This document shows, piece after piece, positions 1 through 7,215 of a DNA stretch of 64,000 nt; position 1 is the stretch's first letter, and each line of letters opens with the position of its first letter. Source of the DNA: Planctomycetaceae bacterium. Lineage in GTDB: Bacteria; Planctomycetota; Phycisphaerae; Sedimentisphaerales; UBA12454. A program made the translations under genes and the position numbers. The notes under the pieces are model-generated. The model worked only from the letters and a program-made list of their open reading frames with translations. It was not told where the DNA came from and ran no database searches. The stretch is taken from the NCBI GenBank assembly GCA_021371795.1, contig JAJFVK010000024.1:1-64000 (forward strand), in the 5' to 3' direction.

Positions 1-137
1 TCAGTACCAGCAAATTGGAGGTTGTGAACCGCAAAATCGGCCTGCTGCAACGTAACGCCTGCGGTTATCGGGACGATGAATATCTTAAATTACGAATCTT
101 TCACCTGCACCGTTCCAACTACTCATTAACCGGATGA
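1..137 (+). pseudogene. C-terminal end of an ISL3-family transposase (continues off the left edge)
   Basis: Reading from base 3, an open frame runs from the window edge to a TGA at 135-137. Its translation contains a stretch like NRKIGLLQRNACGYRDDEYL followed by KLRIFHLH. This resembles the last segment of DDE_Tnp_ISL3 transposases, where an NNKIK-LKR-AYGFRD-EYFKLR pattern precedes the stop. Only about 45 residues lie in the window, so whether the gene is intact cannot be judged; the 'pseudogene' label means partial here. The expected right inverted repeat should lie between about 138 and 210, before the dispersed repeat text begins, but I cannot identify it without the left end. Confidence 0.6.
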
Positions 138-733
138 ACCATATTTCGAAAATTCGTAAAATCGGCGCAGGTATTCGCGTGCGCAATTTTTTAAACATAC
201 TATTAGTAGTAGTCAGTAGCCAATAGCAAATAGAAATTGCGAGTTCTTATCGCAAAATCGCGCAAGGCGCAAGTTTCGGCAACACAAAAAATCACTAAAT
301 CACAGTAAAATGAACTGAAATACACTGGAACGATACTAAATCGCAGTGAAATCGTAAGAAATCATAAAAATTGAAAATCGGTGTTCAAAAAACGTGCGTT
401 TTTTTGAACCGCAGATTTTTTTCTTAATTTCATGTAGGTATTATACCCCCTCTGTTTTTTTCTCTTCGAGGAAGAAAAAAACCAAAAAGCTCGGGGGTCT
501 GCGCTTCGCTCCGACCATAAAACATCTTGTTTGTCAAGAAGGTTCCGCGAAAAAATTTATAGTCACGGAGTTTACAGAGGACACGGAGACATAAAAAATA
601 GCCAGTAGTCGGTAGAAGGAACCGGCTAACGCCGATGAGATTTATTTATAGGCACGAAGATTTTGTTTTGATAAAGAATCAGCATTTAGGTAGCATATTA
701 TCAATTACCTGTTTTTGATTAGGAAAAGAAATA
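138..733. other. Spacer of dispersed repeats, no convincing gene
   Basis: About 600 bases between the transposase tail and the zinc-ribbon gene. It contains low-complexity genomic repeat text (CAGTAGCCAATAGCAAATAG-like at about 214-235, a related copy at about 600-617), runs of AAATC-type words around 290-370, and the hairpin repeat described separately (446-591). A 66-codon frame at 394-594 lies wholly inside the repeat and is not supported as a gene. A weak 4-bp-stem hairpin (CGGC/GCCG) sits at 623-634. Confidence 0.6.
446..591. repeat. Dispersed repeat with a 10-bp hairpin, copy 1
   Basis: Inverted arms at 454-463 and 473-482 (GTTTTTTTCT / AGAAAAAAAC) enclose a loop containing TTCGAGGA. 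This is followed by a CGCTTCGCTC segment and a run of CACGGAG/CAGAGG words ending at 591. The same order of parts occurs at 9506-9600, where both arms have different bases but still pair, so the pairing is conserved while the sequence is not. Confidence 0.6.
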
Positions 734-964
734 ATGATACGTTCAATAAATGTCTTTACGCCAGAGGCATTATTGCGATGGCACAAAATTCCTAAATGGG
801 CACAGGAAAAGATTCTCGATAACGTTTTCTGTGGTAAATGCCTTGATTCCGTAACAATCGTTCTTGAATCAGCCAAAATGAAAGACAAAGACCTCCTCTT
901 ACGAGGAAAATGCCAAAATTGCCAAACAGATGTCTGCCGAGTAGTTGAGCCGGAAAATGAATAG
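734..964 (+). CDS. Small zinc-ribbon protein, unknown function
   Basis: A 76-residue protein with two CxxC pairs (CGKC at about residue 33 and CQNC at about residue 60), spaced as in a single treble-clef or zinc-ribbon fold. It has no signal peptide or membrane segment, so it is probably cytosolic. The ATG at 734 has an AGGAAAAG-type ribosome-binding site about 9 bases upstream. It stands alone between repeat-rich spacers on the accessory left flank and has no operon partner. I do not recognise a named family. It could bind metal, RNA or a protein partner; the sequence does not decide. Confidence 0.6.
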   Translation: MIRSINVFTPEALLRWHKIPKWAQEKILDNVFCGKCLDSVTIVLESAKMKDKDLLLRGKCQNCQTDVCRVVEPENE

Positions 965-1266
965 TGAAAAATGAAAAAAGAATATAGAATTCAGTAGACA
1001 GAAGACAGAATGTGGAATCGGCGTAGCCGATGGATTTTATTCGTTAAGAACTTAACCTGCGAGTTTTTTTGTTATTGAAGCCAATTGAAAGCGGGGTATA
1101 ATTGATAAATAGTTATCAGGGAGCAGTTATCGGTTATCAGCGAAAAAAGAATATAGAACTAAGAACACAGGAGACAGAAGAAAAACAAATATAGGTAAAC
1201 GTCCCCTATTATTGTTGAGGAAACATCGTTGAAACTTCTTAAAATAGGATTATAGGATTTTATTAC
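965..1266. other. Repeat-rich spacer before the nuclease cassette
   Basis: No gene seen. It holds a hairpin ATCGGC-GTA-GCCGAT at 1017-1031, genomic repeat words (GACAGAAGACAGAA near 998; ACACAGGAGACAGAAG near 1164), and the left 19-bp inverted repeat of the cassette at 1192-1210. The promoter of the cassette must lie between about 1211 and 1260 if it is carried inside the repeat pair. Confidence 0.6.
1192..1210 (+). repeat. Left 19-bp inverted repeat bounding the nuclease cassette
   Basis: The 19 bases here (TAGGTAAACGTCCCCTATT) are the exact reverse complement of 2739-2757. The two copies bracket only the two genes at 1267-2730. A third, shorter copy in the orientation of the right one, with one G fewer, is at 3027-3041. 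No target-site duplication is evident next to the pair. Confidence 0.8.
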
Positions 1267-1959
1267 ATGTGGATTGACCTTAGTGGACTCGAATTGACAC
1301 GGATATTCGCTATCGCTATAGAAATTATTAAAACTTTAATAAATAATTTGTCTTCGATACTGACCGCTATAGCTGGTCTCTGGGTTGCTATAATTGCTAC
1401 TTGTGCTTTACGTACATGGAGATACCAGACGCGGGCCGAAAAGCACATTCAATTCATGGATGAATTAACTGATACAGTACATGAATATATCCAAGCCATG
1501 AGTGCGCCCATTGAGATGCTTAAATACATAGAAATATCTATTGAAGCTTATATAGAAACTGCATCTTTGAAAAATGAGAATGCTAAGAATGCCGGGGTTA
1601 TTTCATACATTGAAAATCGTGGCAAGGATGACCAGACTCGATTGATTGGATATTTAGATAAGGTTCGGCCAATAATAAGTAGGATGGCGTCATTAGCAGC
1701 CAAAGGGCAGGTAATGGGTTTTGAGAATTACGGGCAATGCTATGATGCATGCGAAATGTTGGCTTGGTCTTATAGACAAATCGAGGCGGTTGCTATGATA
1801 ATTGGAAATGAACACCTCAATTGGGCCAATGAAACAGTGCAGCGGACGCTTGATAAGGTTATTACTGTAAAATCGGATTTCATCAACAATAATCTCGCAG
1901 AGCATAACCGAATATTCCTAGAATTTGTAAAGCAGAACTACAAAAATCTGTTGGCATAA
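1267..1959 (+). CDS. Membrane protein of unknown function, partner of the Mrr-like nuclease
   Basis: A 230-residue protein with one clear membrane helix near the N-terminus (about residues 24-48, ILTAIAGLWVAIIATCAL) followed by a soluble, largely alpha-helical region. There is no signal peptide cleavage motif. I do not recognise the domain; the layout (one anchor plus a helical cytosolic part) resembles small DUF-type proteins common beside phage-defence or signalling genes, but that is only an analogy. Its stop is followed after 3 bases by the ATG of the nuclease gene, so the two are almost certainly one operon. Both lie between 19-bp inverted repeats, suggesting they move or are kept as a unit. 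A weak AGGAT ribosome-binding site lies about 11 bases before the ATG. Confidence 0.7.
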   Translation: MWIDLSGLELTRIFAIAIEIIKTLINNLSSILTAIAGLWVAIIATCALRTWRYQTRAEKHIQFMDELTDTVHEYIQAMSAPIEMLKYIEISIEAYIETASLKNENAKNAGVISYIENRGKDDQTRLIGYLDKVRPIISRMASLAAKGQVMGFENYGQCYDACEMLAWSYRQIEAVAMIIGNEHLNWANETVQRTLDKVITVKSDFINNNLAEHNRIFLEFVKQNYKNLLA

Positions 1960-1962
1960 CCG

Positions 1963-2730
1963 ATGGAAAAACTTCAAGTTGATAAATGGGCCTCTTTTAA
2001 AAAATATCTACAAGAACTTAGAAAATCTCGTCATATAGAAATACTGGGTCCAAATTTAAAGAAGCCCATACCTGAAGATTTTGAATTGGACAGCAACCAA
2101 CTATCTATCGCTCAGTCAGACTATATTGAAAATCAGAAGATTGAAATTGAAAATAAAAAGATTTTAGAATATGAACGACAATCAATTTTTTTGAAATATG
2201 GGCATATAATTGGGCTTCTAATTGCATATTTATTTTTTCCCCGAGTAAAGAAATTAAGCATCCTTGGAATAAATTATGCAAAGTATTTAGAAGCCGAAAA
2301 AGCGTATAAGGAAGTCTTGGAAGATAAAGAAAAAGAAAAAATCGAGGAACTCAGAAGGAAGGAAGCTAATTACTGGTTTTCTTTGGGAGGACATGAATTT
2401 GAAGAAGAGGTTTCAAAATTGTTTCGGAGGTCAGGTCACTTTTCTTCAGTTGAAAAAACTAAGGGTAGTGGAGATGGTGGAATTGATATCATACTTACTG
2501 TTTCTGATGGAACAAAAATTTTTGTACAATGCAAAGCACATAAGACCCCAGTTGGACCACACGTTGCGAGAGATTTGTATGGTGCAATGCAATCGGCTGG
2601 GGTAAACGACGGAATCATAATTAACCTGACTGGTTTTACGCAGGGGGTGCGAGATTTCATAAAAGGTAAGAATATTTCTATGTTTGATGTAAACAGCATA
2701 ATTAAGATGCAAAATATGACTCTTAAATAG
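1963..2730 (+). CDS. Mrr-like restriction endonuclease family protein with a short hydrophobic segment
   Basis: 255 residues. The C-terminal half (about 140-250) is a PD-(D/E)XK nuclease of the Mrr/restriction endonuclease-like type: an acidic helix (HEFEEEV), then GDGGIDI with D175, then FVQCKAH giving the Q189-x-K191 pair. All expected active-site residues are present, so it should cleave DNA. The N-terminal half is charged and probably coiled coil, interrupted by a short hydrophobic stretch (about 80-93, GHIIGLLIAYLFFP) that may touch the membrane. Known Mrr proteins cut modified DNA (type IV restriction); the target here is unknown. It is coupled to the upstream membrane-protein gene and the pair is flanked by inverted repeats. 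There is no methylase in the window, which fits type IV rather than type II restriction. Confidence 0.8.
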   Translation: MEKLQVDKWASFKKYLQELRKSRHIEILGPNLKKPIPEDFELDSNQLSIAQSDYIENQKIEIENKKILEYERQSIFLKYGHIIGLLIAYLFFPRVKKLSILGINYAKYLEAEKAYKEVLEDKEKEKIEELRRKEANYWFSLGGHEFEEEVSKLFRRSGHFSSVEKTKGSGDGGIDIILTVSDGTKIFVQCKAHKTPVGPHVARDLYGAMQSAGVNDGIIINLTGFTQGVRDFIKGKNISMFDVNSIIKMQNMTLK

Positions 2731-2738
2731 AATAAATA

Positions 2739-3041
2739 AATAGGGGACGTTTACCTAATGGCAGTTCCTTAACAGCAAAAAGCTACGTTGGGATGCCAAT
2801 AATACGGTATCAACCGCCTTAAGGAAACGCCATTAGTAAGGTGTCCCCGGAAAATTGAGTTGAAAGAGATGGATTCAATTTTTTCATAAATATTTTCATG
2901 GTTTTTTGAAGTAGAGTCGATATCTTTTACGTACATATTTCGGTCTCCTTAACGATAATTTTTGTGGACAATATTTTTATCGTCAAGTGGGACTTTTTTT
3001 GTTAATATCCTTAAGGAAACGCCATTAGGGACGTTTACCTA
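2739..3041. repeat. Repeat cluster: right cassette repeat, 20-bp direct repeats and a third GGGACGTTTACC copy
   Basis: Contains the right 19-bp inverted repeat (2739-2757), two identical 20-base direct repeats at 2817-2836 and 3009-3028 (CCTTAAGGAAACGCCATTAG), an imperfect inverted copy of the same word at about 2755-2772, and a shorter GGGACGTTTACCTA copy at 3027-3041. The arrangement of REP-like words next to GGGACGTTTACC repeats resembles the surroundings of small mobile elements, but no transposase is present. Confidence 0.65.
2769..2936 (-). CDS. Possible small protein (55 residues) inside the repeat cluster
   Basis: On the minus strand an ATG at 2936 is preceded by AAGGAG with 8 bases of spacing, a strong ribosome-binding site, and the frame runs 55 codons to TAA. 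A TTGACG box (2981-2986) lies upstream. The C-terminal third is encoded by the repeated words (…NGVSLRRLIPYYWHPNV…), so the frame may be partly an accident of the repeat. I recognise no family. The good start signal argues for expression; the repeat overlap argues against function. Confidence 0.35.
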   Translation of the reverse strand: MYVKDIDSTSKNHENIYEKIESISFNSIFRGHLTNGVSLRRLIPYYWHPNVAFCC

Positions 3042-3062
3042 TTTTAATAACGCAGGAATGAC

Positions 3063-3207
3063 CCCGCACCAGAGAAAAACGTGAATGAAAACCCCGCCGC
3101 AACGGCTTGCGGGGCAGGTTGGTGCGGGATAGGTGCAGATGAGATTGCCACGTCGTCCCGAAGCGGGACTCCTCGCAATGACATTAGACCCCCAGCAAAA
3201 CTGGGGG
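3063..3207. repeat. Nested hairpins and a weak terminator downstream of the bioF-like gene
   Basis: Outer arms 3063-3071 and 3120-3128 (CCCGCACCA / TGGTGCGGG) enclose inner arms 3092-3097 and 3109-3114 (CCCCGC / GCGGGG). A separate GTCCCG-AAG-CGGGAC hairpin is at 3155-3169, within the dispersed GATTGCCACG…CGCAATGACA repeat. A 7-bp stem (CCCCCAG / CTGGGGG) at 3189-3195 and 3201-3207 lies just after the stop of the minus-strand gene. It lacks a U-tract, so as a terminator it is weak. Confidence 0.6.
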
Positions 3208-3230
3208 CTAAACAAAAGATGACCGCTCCA

Positions 3231-4388
3231 TTACTGTCGCGGCTCTGATACAATCGCATCGCAGAGGGCATCAACTTGCTGTTTTGTATGGTCGGACTGC
3301 AAAGAAATTCGCAGACGAGATGTGCCTGGGGCAACTGTCGGCGGACGAATCGCGACAACATAAAAACCTTTTTCAAAAAGTTTTTTGGAAATCTCCAGCG
3401 TTTTTTTATTATCGCCGATGATTACGGGCACAATTTGACTTTGGCTCGCTGCGGTATTAAGCCCGAGTTTTTTGAGCTGCGAGCGCAGATAATCGCTGTT
3501 CTCTTTCAGGCTTTTTCTTTGGTCGTGCGCGTTTTTAATTATATCTATCGCACAAACAGCCGCGGCAGAATTTGCGGGAATCGGCGCGGTTGTATAAATA
3601 AACGGTCTGGCTTTATTAACCAGAAAATCAATAACGCATTTATCCGAAACGACAAAACCGCCGGTGCATCCTGCTGATTTGCTCAAAGTCGCAACAATAA
3701 TGTCAACATCGTTCAAAATGCCAAGTTCCTGCGCAAGGCCTGCGCCTGTATCGCCAAAACAGCCGAAGGCGTGAGCTTCATCGACAATTAAATACGCGTT
3801 ATATTTTTTCTTGAGTTCGACGAGTTTTTTCAAATCGGCAAAATCGCCGTCCATTGAAAAAACCGATTCAGTAACGATGAATTTCCGGTTGTAATCTTTT
3901 GACGCAAGAAGATTCTCGATTTTTTCAAACTGCGTCCGATGATAAGTTCTAAAATCGGCATCGCTGCCCTTGGCGGCATCGATAATCGAGGCGTGGTCGA
4001 GTTTATCGAGTAAAATCAAATCGCCCTTCTGCGGAATCGTCTGCAAAATGGCGAGATTGGCCATATAGCCTGCGGGGAAAACCAACGCGGCCTGCTTTTC
4101 AAATAAATCCGCTAATTTCTTTTCAAGCTCTACGTGCGGTTTGATAGTTCCGCTAATCAGACGAGACGCGGCAGAGCCGAAGCCATATTTATCCATCGCT
4201 TCTTTGGCCGCGGCGACAAGTCGAGCATCCCCTGCCAAATTCAGGTAATTATTGCTGCAAAACAGGATTTTCTCGGCGTTGCCGACGCGAATCGACGTTC
4301 CGGCGGCAGAATCTATCTCTATAAGGCCGCGAAGCAAGTCCTTTTGCTCAATGTTATTAAGCTCATTTTGTAAAAAATCGAATTTCAT
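3231..4388 (-). CDS. bioF: 8-amino-7-oxononanoate synthase / alpha-oxoamine synthase family
   Basis: PLP-dependent fold type I enzyme of the alpha-oxoamine synthase family, which joins an amino acid to an acyl-CoA or acyl-ACP with loss of CO2. BioF uses L-alanine and pimeloyl-CoA/ACP for biotin; the close relative Kbl uses glycine and acetyl-CoA. Visible are the substrate/PLP loop FPAGYMAN (about 104), VDEAHAFG (D203, H206) and the PLP lysine K237 in TLSKSAG, plus a normal length (385 residues from the ATG at 4388). The longer frame to 4451 adds residues without a better start. It is divergent from the rhomboid gene, and the spacer carries paired palindromes that could be an operator. No other bio genes are nearby, so the biotin role is likely but not certain. 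Confidence 0.75.
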   Translation of the reverse strand: MKFDFLQNELNNIEQKDLLRGLIEIDSAAGTSIRVGNAEKILFCSNNYLNLAGDARLVAAAKEAMDKYGFGSAASRLISGTIKPHVELEKKLADLFEKQAALVFPAGYMANLAILQTIPQKGDLILLDKLDHASIIDAAKGSDADFRTYHRTQFEKIENLLASKDYNRKFIVTESVFSMDGDFADLKKLVELKKKYNAYLIVDEAHAFGCFGDTGAGLAQELGILNDVDIIVATLSKSAGCTGGFVVSDKCVIDFLVNKARPFIYTTAPIPANSAAAVCAIDIIKNAHDQRKSLKENSDYLRSQLKKLGLNTAASQSQIVPVIIGDNKKTLEISKKLFEKGFYVVAIRPPTVAPGTSRLRISLQSDHTKQQVDALCDAIVSEPRQ

Positions 4389-4404
4389 TTGAATTTTAAT
4401 TGAA

Positions 4405-4458
4405 AAAACAACTGTTTTTACCATATTATAGCATATATAATTGTAAAACAATTGTTTT
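4405..4458. promoter_or_regulatory. Paired palindromes in the bioF-rhomboid divergent spacer, possible operator
   Basis: Two related words occur: AAAACAACTGTTTT at 4405-4418 and the perfect palindrome AAAACAATTGTTTT at 4445-4458. Read across the pair, TGTTTTTAC (4413-4421) and GTAAAACA (4443-4450) form an inverted repeat about 21 bases apart, similar in layout to BirA sites (two half-sites around a fixed gap). The AT-rich middle (ATATTATAGCATATATAA) could hold the -10 elements of both genes. Binding by BirA is a guess from context only. Confidence 0.4.
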
Positions 4459-4468
4459 TGGATTAACT

Positions 4469-5317
4469 ATGGGAATTCATGATAGGGATTATCATCAGCC
4501 GGACTATGAAGGCAGCTCAATGCCGCGGATGCAATTTCGGTTTCCGCCGTTGACGCCGGTGGTAAAGTATCTGCTGATAATAAACGTCGGTATATATCTT
4601 TTGAGCATTATCGTAAAGCCGATTGGGAATTTTCTCTACGGCTGGCTTGAGATAGACTCCAGCACGACCGCAAGTTCGCTGCAACTTTGGCGAGTCATCG
4701 GCTATCAGTTTCTGCACGACCCGCGCAGCGTAGGTCATATATTTATGAATATGATCGGCCTTTATTTCCTCGGGCCGACGCTTGAAAGATTCTGGCACAG
4801 CAAAAAATTTCTCATCTTCTATCTGGCCTGCGGCGCAGCGGGCGGATTGTATTATATTCTGCTGTCGAATCTCGGAGCCATTCCGAAAGGCGAATTAATC
4901 GGAGCATCCGGCGCGATATTGGGTATGCTGGCGGCTTGTGCGATTCTTTTCCCGCATTTCGTTGTGATTCTGTTAGTTTTTCCTGTTCCAATCCGAGTAG
5001 CGTCTGTACTTTTGATATGCTATTATGTAATAAATATCTTCATAGTCGGGCAAAACGCAGGCGGCGACGCGGCACATCTGGCTGGTATGGCAACCGGTGC
5101 GGCGTATGTGTACTTCGGACCGAAACTAAAAAATAGATATAAAGCTTCGCTTCAGGACAACTGGGAGAAAAAATTCAGGGCTTACAGCGAATTGCAAAAA
5201 GAAGTTGACCGAATACTCGAAAAGGTAAATCAGCAGGGAATTAACAGCCTGACTAAAAAAGAAAAACAGATCCTTGCCGAAGCAACAAGATTAGAACAAA
5301 TGAAAAATAAATTATAG
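4469..5317 (+). CDS. Rhomboid family intramembrane serine protease
   Basis: A 282-residue membrane protein with about six helices. The catalytic pair is visible: nucleophile S147 in GASGAILGM and histidine H203 in AAHLAGMATG, plus the HIFMNMIGLYFLG helix typical of bacterial rhomboids. These enzymes cut single-pass membrane proteins inside the bilayer; no substrate can be named here. The last ~50 residues are a charged cytosolic tail with coiled-coil character. I chose the ATG at 4469 because upstream residues of the longer frame come from the palindromic spacer. Followed by a CACAGAG dispersed repeat and a good bidirectional terminator. Confidence 0.88.
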   Translation: MGIHDRDYHQPDYEGSSMPRMQFRFPPLTPVVKYLLIINVGIYLLSIIVKPIGNFLYGWLEIDSSTTASSLQLWRVIGYQFLHDPRSVGHIFMNMIGLYFLGPTLERFWHSKKFLIFYLACGAAGGLYYILLSNLGAIPKGELIGASGAILGMLAACAILFPHFVVILLVFPVPIRVASVLLICYYVINIFIVGQNAGGDAAHLAGMATGAAYVYFGPKLKNRYKASLQDNWEKKFRAYSELQKEVDRILEKVNQQGINSLTKKEKQILAEATRLEQMKNKL

Positions 5318-5320
5318 TTA

Positions 5321-5353
5321 GCCACAGAGCTCACAGAGAACACAGAGATTTAT
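5321..5353. repeat. CACAGAG dispersed repeat
   Basis: Three CACAGAG words in a row after GCCACAGAG, directly after the rhomboid stop. Near copies are at 561-591, 9506-9600 and 10710-10740, always in spacers next to gene ends. Confidence 0.7.
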
Positions 5354-5357
5354 CTAT

Positions 5358-5391
5358 AAAAAAAGCCTCTTCAAATGAAGAGGCTTTTTTG
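5358..5391. terminator. Bidirectional intrinsic terminator
   Basis: 10-bp stem AGCCTCTTCA (5364-5373) / TGAAGAGGCT (5376-5385), flanked by A-run and T-run, so it can end both the rhomboid gene and the convergent minus-strand gene. Confidence 0.85.
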
Positions 5392-5409
5392 TTTAACGAT
5401 TTCGCATAA

Positions 5410-6117
5410 CTAATTCCAATCAATTTCTTCAGGACGATTCAGCAGTTCATCGAGATGTTTTTGAACCTGCTGTTCCTTTTTATCCTTGATAGTATCAAGT
5501 TCGGCCTGACTCTTTTTCAAATCATCCTGAAGCTGTTCGAGCCGTTTTTTGAGGTCTTCATACCTTAACTGTTTTTTCTGGACAATCAGGTCAAACCTTT
5601 GATCAAGTACATCCTTTAACTGCTCTTTCAGTTCGGCTTTTACGGTTTCATCTGTGGCTGCTTTATACTTTTCGAGCAGTTCGCTTCGCTGCTGTTTGAG
5701 AACCATATCCTTTTTGAGTACCTCGGCGAGTGCGGGATTGGTCTTCTGTGCGTCAATTATGCCCCAATAATTTCTCATCTCAAACATCATTCTTCTTGCA
5801 TAAGCCTTGGCGTCTTTTTCTTTCAAAGCCTTAAGCTCTTTCGCTTTGTTCGGGTCATTTTGTTCAAGCCAGGTCATCAGTTCTGTTTCTCTTTCCTGAA
5901 CATTATGACGGATTCTCTGCCCCATCATTCCCATGCGTTCACGATGTTCACCGCCCGGAGTCCCCTGCATATCATTCGGCTCACCCATCGGCGGCATCGG
6001 AGGCAGTTGCAGTTCGCCCATCTCCTGTGCCGGAGGCATCGGAGGATTTTCTTCGGCAATCGCTAAAACAGCCATCAAGAAAACCAGCGGTAATATCAAT
6101 CTTATTAAGGATTTCAT
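5410..6117 (-). CDS. Secreted Pro/Met-rich helical protein, last gene of the ECF operon
   Basis: A 235-residue exported protein: signal peptide (MKSLIRLILPLVFLMAVLAIA), then a Pro/Met/Glu-rich stretch (about 25-60), then a long charged alpha-helical region ending in coiled coil. The size, helical nature and position after a sigma/anti-sigma pair recall Spy/CpxP-type periplasmic sensors or the periplasmic partners of ECF systems. No LTxxQ motif is obvious, so the family is uncertain. The start at 6117 has GGAAAGG about 7 bases upstream and follows the anti-sigma stop by 4 bases. Methionine richness could mean metal or oxidation sensing; this is a guess. Confidence 0.6.
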   Translation of the reverse strand: MKSLIRLILPLVFLMAVLAIAEENPPMPPAQEMGELQLPPMPPMGEPNDMQGTPGGEHRERMGMMGQRIRHNVQERETELMTWLEQNDPNKAKELKALKEKDAKAYARRMMFEMRNYWGIIDAQKTNPALAEVLKKDMVLKQQRSELLEKYKAATDETVKAELKEQLKDVLDQRFDLIVQKKQLRYEDLKKRLEQLQDDLKKSQAELDTIKDKKEQQVQKHLDELLNRPEEIDWN

Positions 6118-6121
6118 TTTA

Positions 6122-6577
6122 CTAACCTTTCCAAAAACTATAATCGGTTTCAATTATTTCACTTTCCAAAGTCGTAACGCTGTCGCTCATAAGGCTGCCT
6201 GAACTGTCCTCATTGAGGCAGACAGATAAAAACTCGCTTCGGAGCAGTTCAATATCTTTTTCAAATTCGCTAATACTCTCATCAGCTTGCGCAAAAACAC
6301 TGTTCGAACTTTCGCTGATGCTCGCAACAGGTTTTTTCGTGTTCGTATCGTCAAACACAAAAAACCACGCAAATAGTAGTACAGCCGCGACGGAAGCTGT
6401 TTTAAGAATTAATGCCGGAATACCGATTCGCTGCTTTTTGCTGTAAATCCTGCGTTTAATATCATCAACCAATGCAGGCGAAGGCTCTGGAGCCGGGAAT
6501 CTTTCGAACAATTCGTCGATTTCCTGCGAATCTTTCTTCAGTTCGGTCAAATCAAATTTTTCGTTCTGTTCAGTCAT
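6122..6577 (-). CDS. Probable anti-sigma factor (single-pass membrane protein)
   Basis: A 151-residue protein with an acidic cytosolic N-terminal part (about 1-55), one membrane helix (about 60-76, ASVAAVLLFAWFFVF) and a periplasmic tail of about 70 residues. It overlaps the end of the sigma gene by 8 bases, the classic arrangement for a cognate anti-sigma factor. The zinc-binding HxxxCxxC motif of ZAS-type anti-sigmas is absent, so it would belong to a non-zinc class. The role comes from position and topology, not from a recognised domain. Confidence 0.6.
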   Translation of the reverse strand: MTEQNEKFDLTELKKDSQEIDELFERFPAPEPSPALVDDIKRRIYSKKQRIGIPALILKTASVAAVLLFAWFFVFDDTNTKKPVASISESSNSVFAQADESISEFEKDIELLRSEFLSVCLNEDSSGSLMSDSVTTLESEIIETDYSFWKG

Positions 6578-7109
6578 TAGACTTGTCCATTAATTCTTTT
6601 AATTTCTTCAAACCGCGATGCACTTTCGACAATACCGTATTAACCGGTTCATTTCTTAATTCAGCTAACTGCTGAAAACTCAACTGCGAGTAGTAACGCA
6701 TCACAATAATCTCGGCAACATCCGGCTCGAGCGTCTCCAGGGCAGCTGTCAATCTGTCGGTCAAATAACCGCCGGTTTTAGGCTCTGCCGTCTCTTCCTT
6801 ATAATCCTGCTGAAAAGAACCCATCATCTTTTCGTGCCGCTTTTTTGTCCGCAAAAAATCCATAAACAAATTGGATGCAATACGGAAAAGCCAGGCCTCA
6901 AAAGTTTCGGGGCAACAGGTGCCGATTTTCTCATACATTTTTAAAAAAAGCTCACTCAACAACTCATTGGAATCGTCAGCATTCGACGACAGCCGGTAAA
7001 AGTAACCGTACATACGCCTGGAATACAAATCAACCAGTTCGGAAACTGCCGTTTTGTCGCCCTTTCGGGCCAACGATACCAATTTAATTGTCTGTTCTGA
7101 TGGCGCCAT
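6570..7109 (-). CDS. ECF-type RNA polymerase sigma factor
   Basis: 179 residues from the ATG at 7109. Region 2 is visible (about residues 25-90, with FEAWLFRIASNLFMDFLR) and region 4 (about 118-172, with LEPDVAEIIVMRYY and an HTH ending in VNTVLSKVHRGLKKLK). It directs RNA polymerase to stress- or envelope-type promoters. The longer frame to 7229 would add about 40 residues encoded by the dispersed CCCGC…GCGGG repeat (VIPAKAGI), which is a known kind of start miscall, so I reject it. It heads a three-gene operon with the anti-sigma and the secreted protein. Confidence 0.88.
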   Translation of the reverse strand: MAPSEQTIKLVSLARKGDKTAVSELVDLYSRRMYGYFYRLSSNADDSNELLSELFLKMYEKIGTCCPETFEAWLFRIASNLFMDFLRTKKRHEKMMGSFQQDYKEETAEPKTGGYLTDRLTAALETLEPDVAEIIVMRYYSQLSFQQLAELRNEPVNTVLSKVHRGLKKLKELMDKSND

Positions 7110-7182
7110 TATTGAATATTCGTATATATAGACGGTTGATGGTGAATAATTATTGCAAAATTGAAGAAAAATGAACGCGTAG

Positions 7183-7206
7183 ATTCCCGCTTTCGCGGGA
7201 ATGACA
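7183..7206. repeat. ATTCCCGC…GCGGGAATGAC dispersed palindromic repeat
   Basis: Stem TTCCCGC (7184-7190) / GCGGGAA (7195-7201), loop TTTC, followed by TGAC. It sits between lgt and the sigma gene. A related copy with a different loop is at 53566-53588. Confidence 0.75.
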
Positions 7207-7215
7207 CTAAAAGCC

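Noticed and set aside
394-594. 66-codon frame on the plus strand
   Set aside because: It lies wholly inside the hairpin repeat (copy 1) and its sequence follows the repeat text; no ribosome-binding site.
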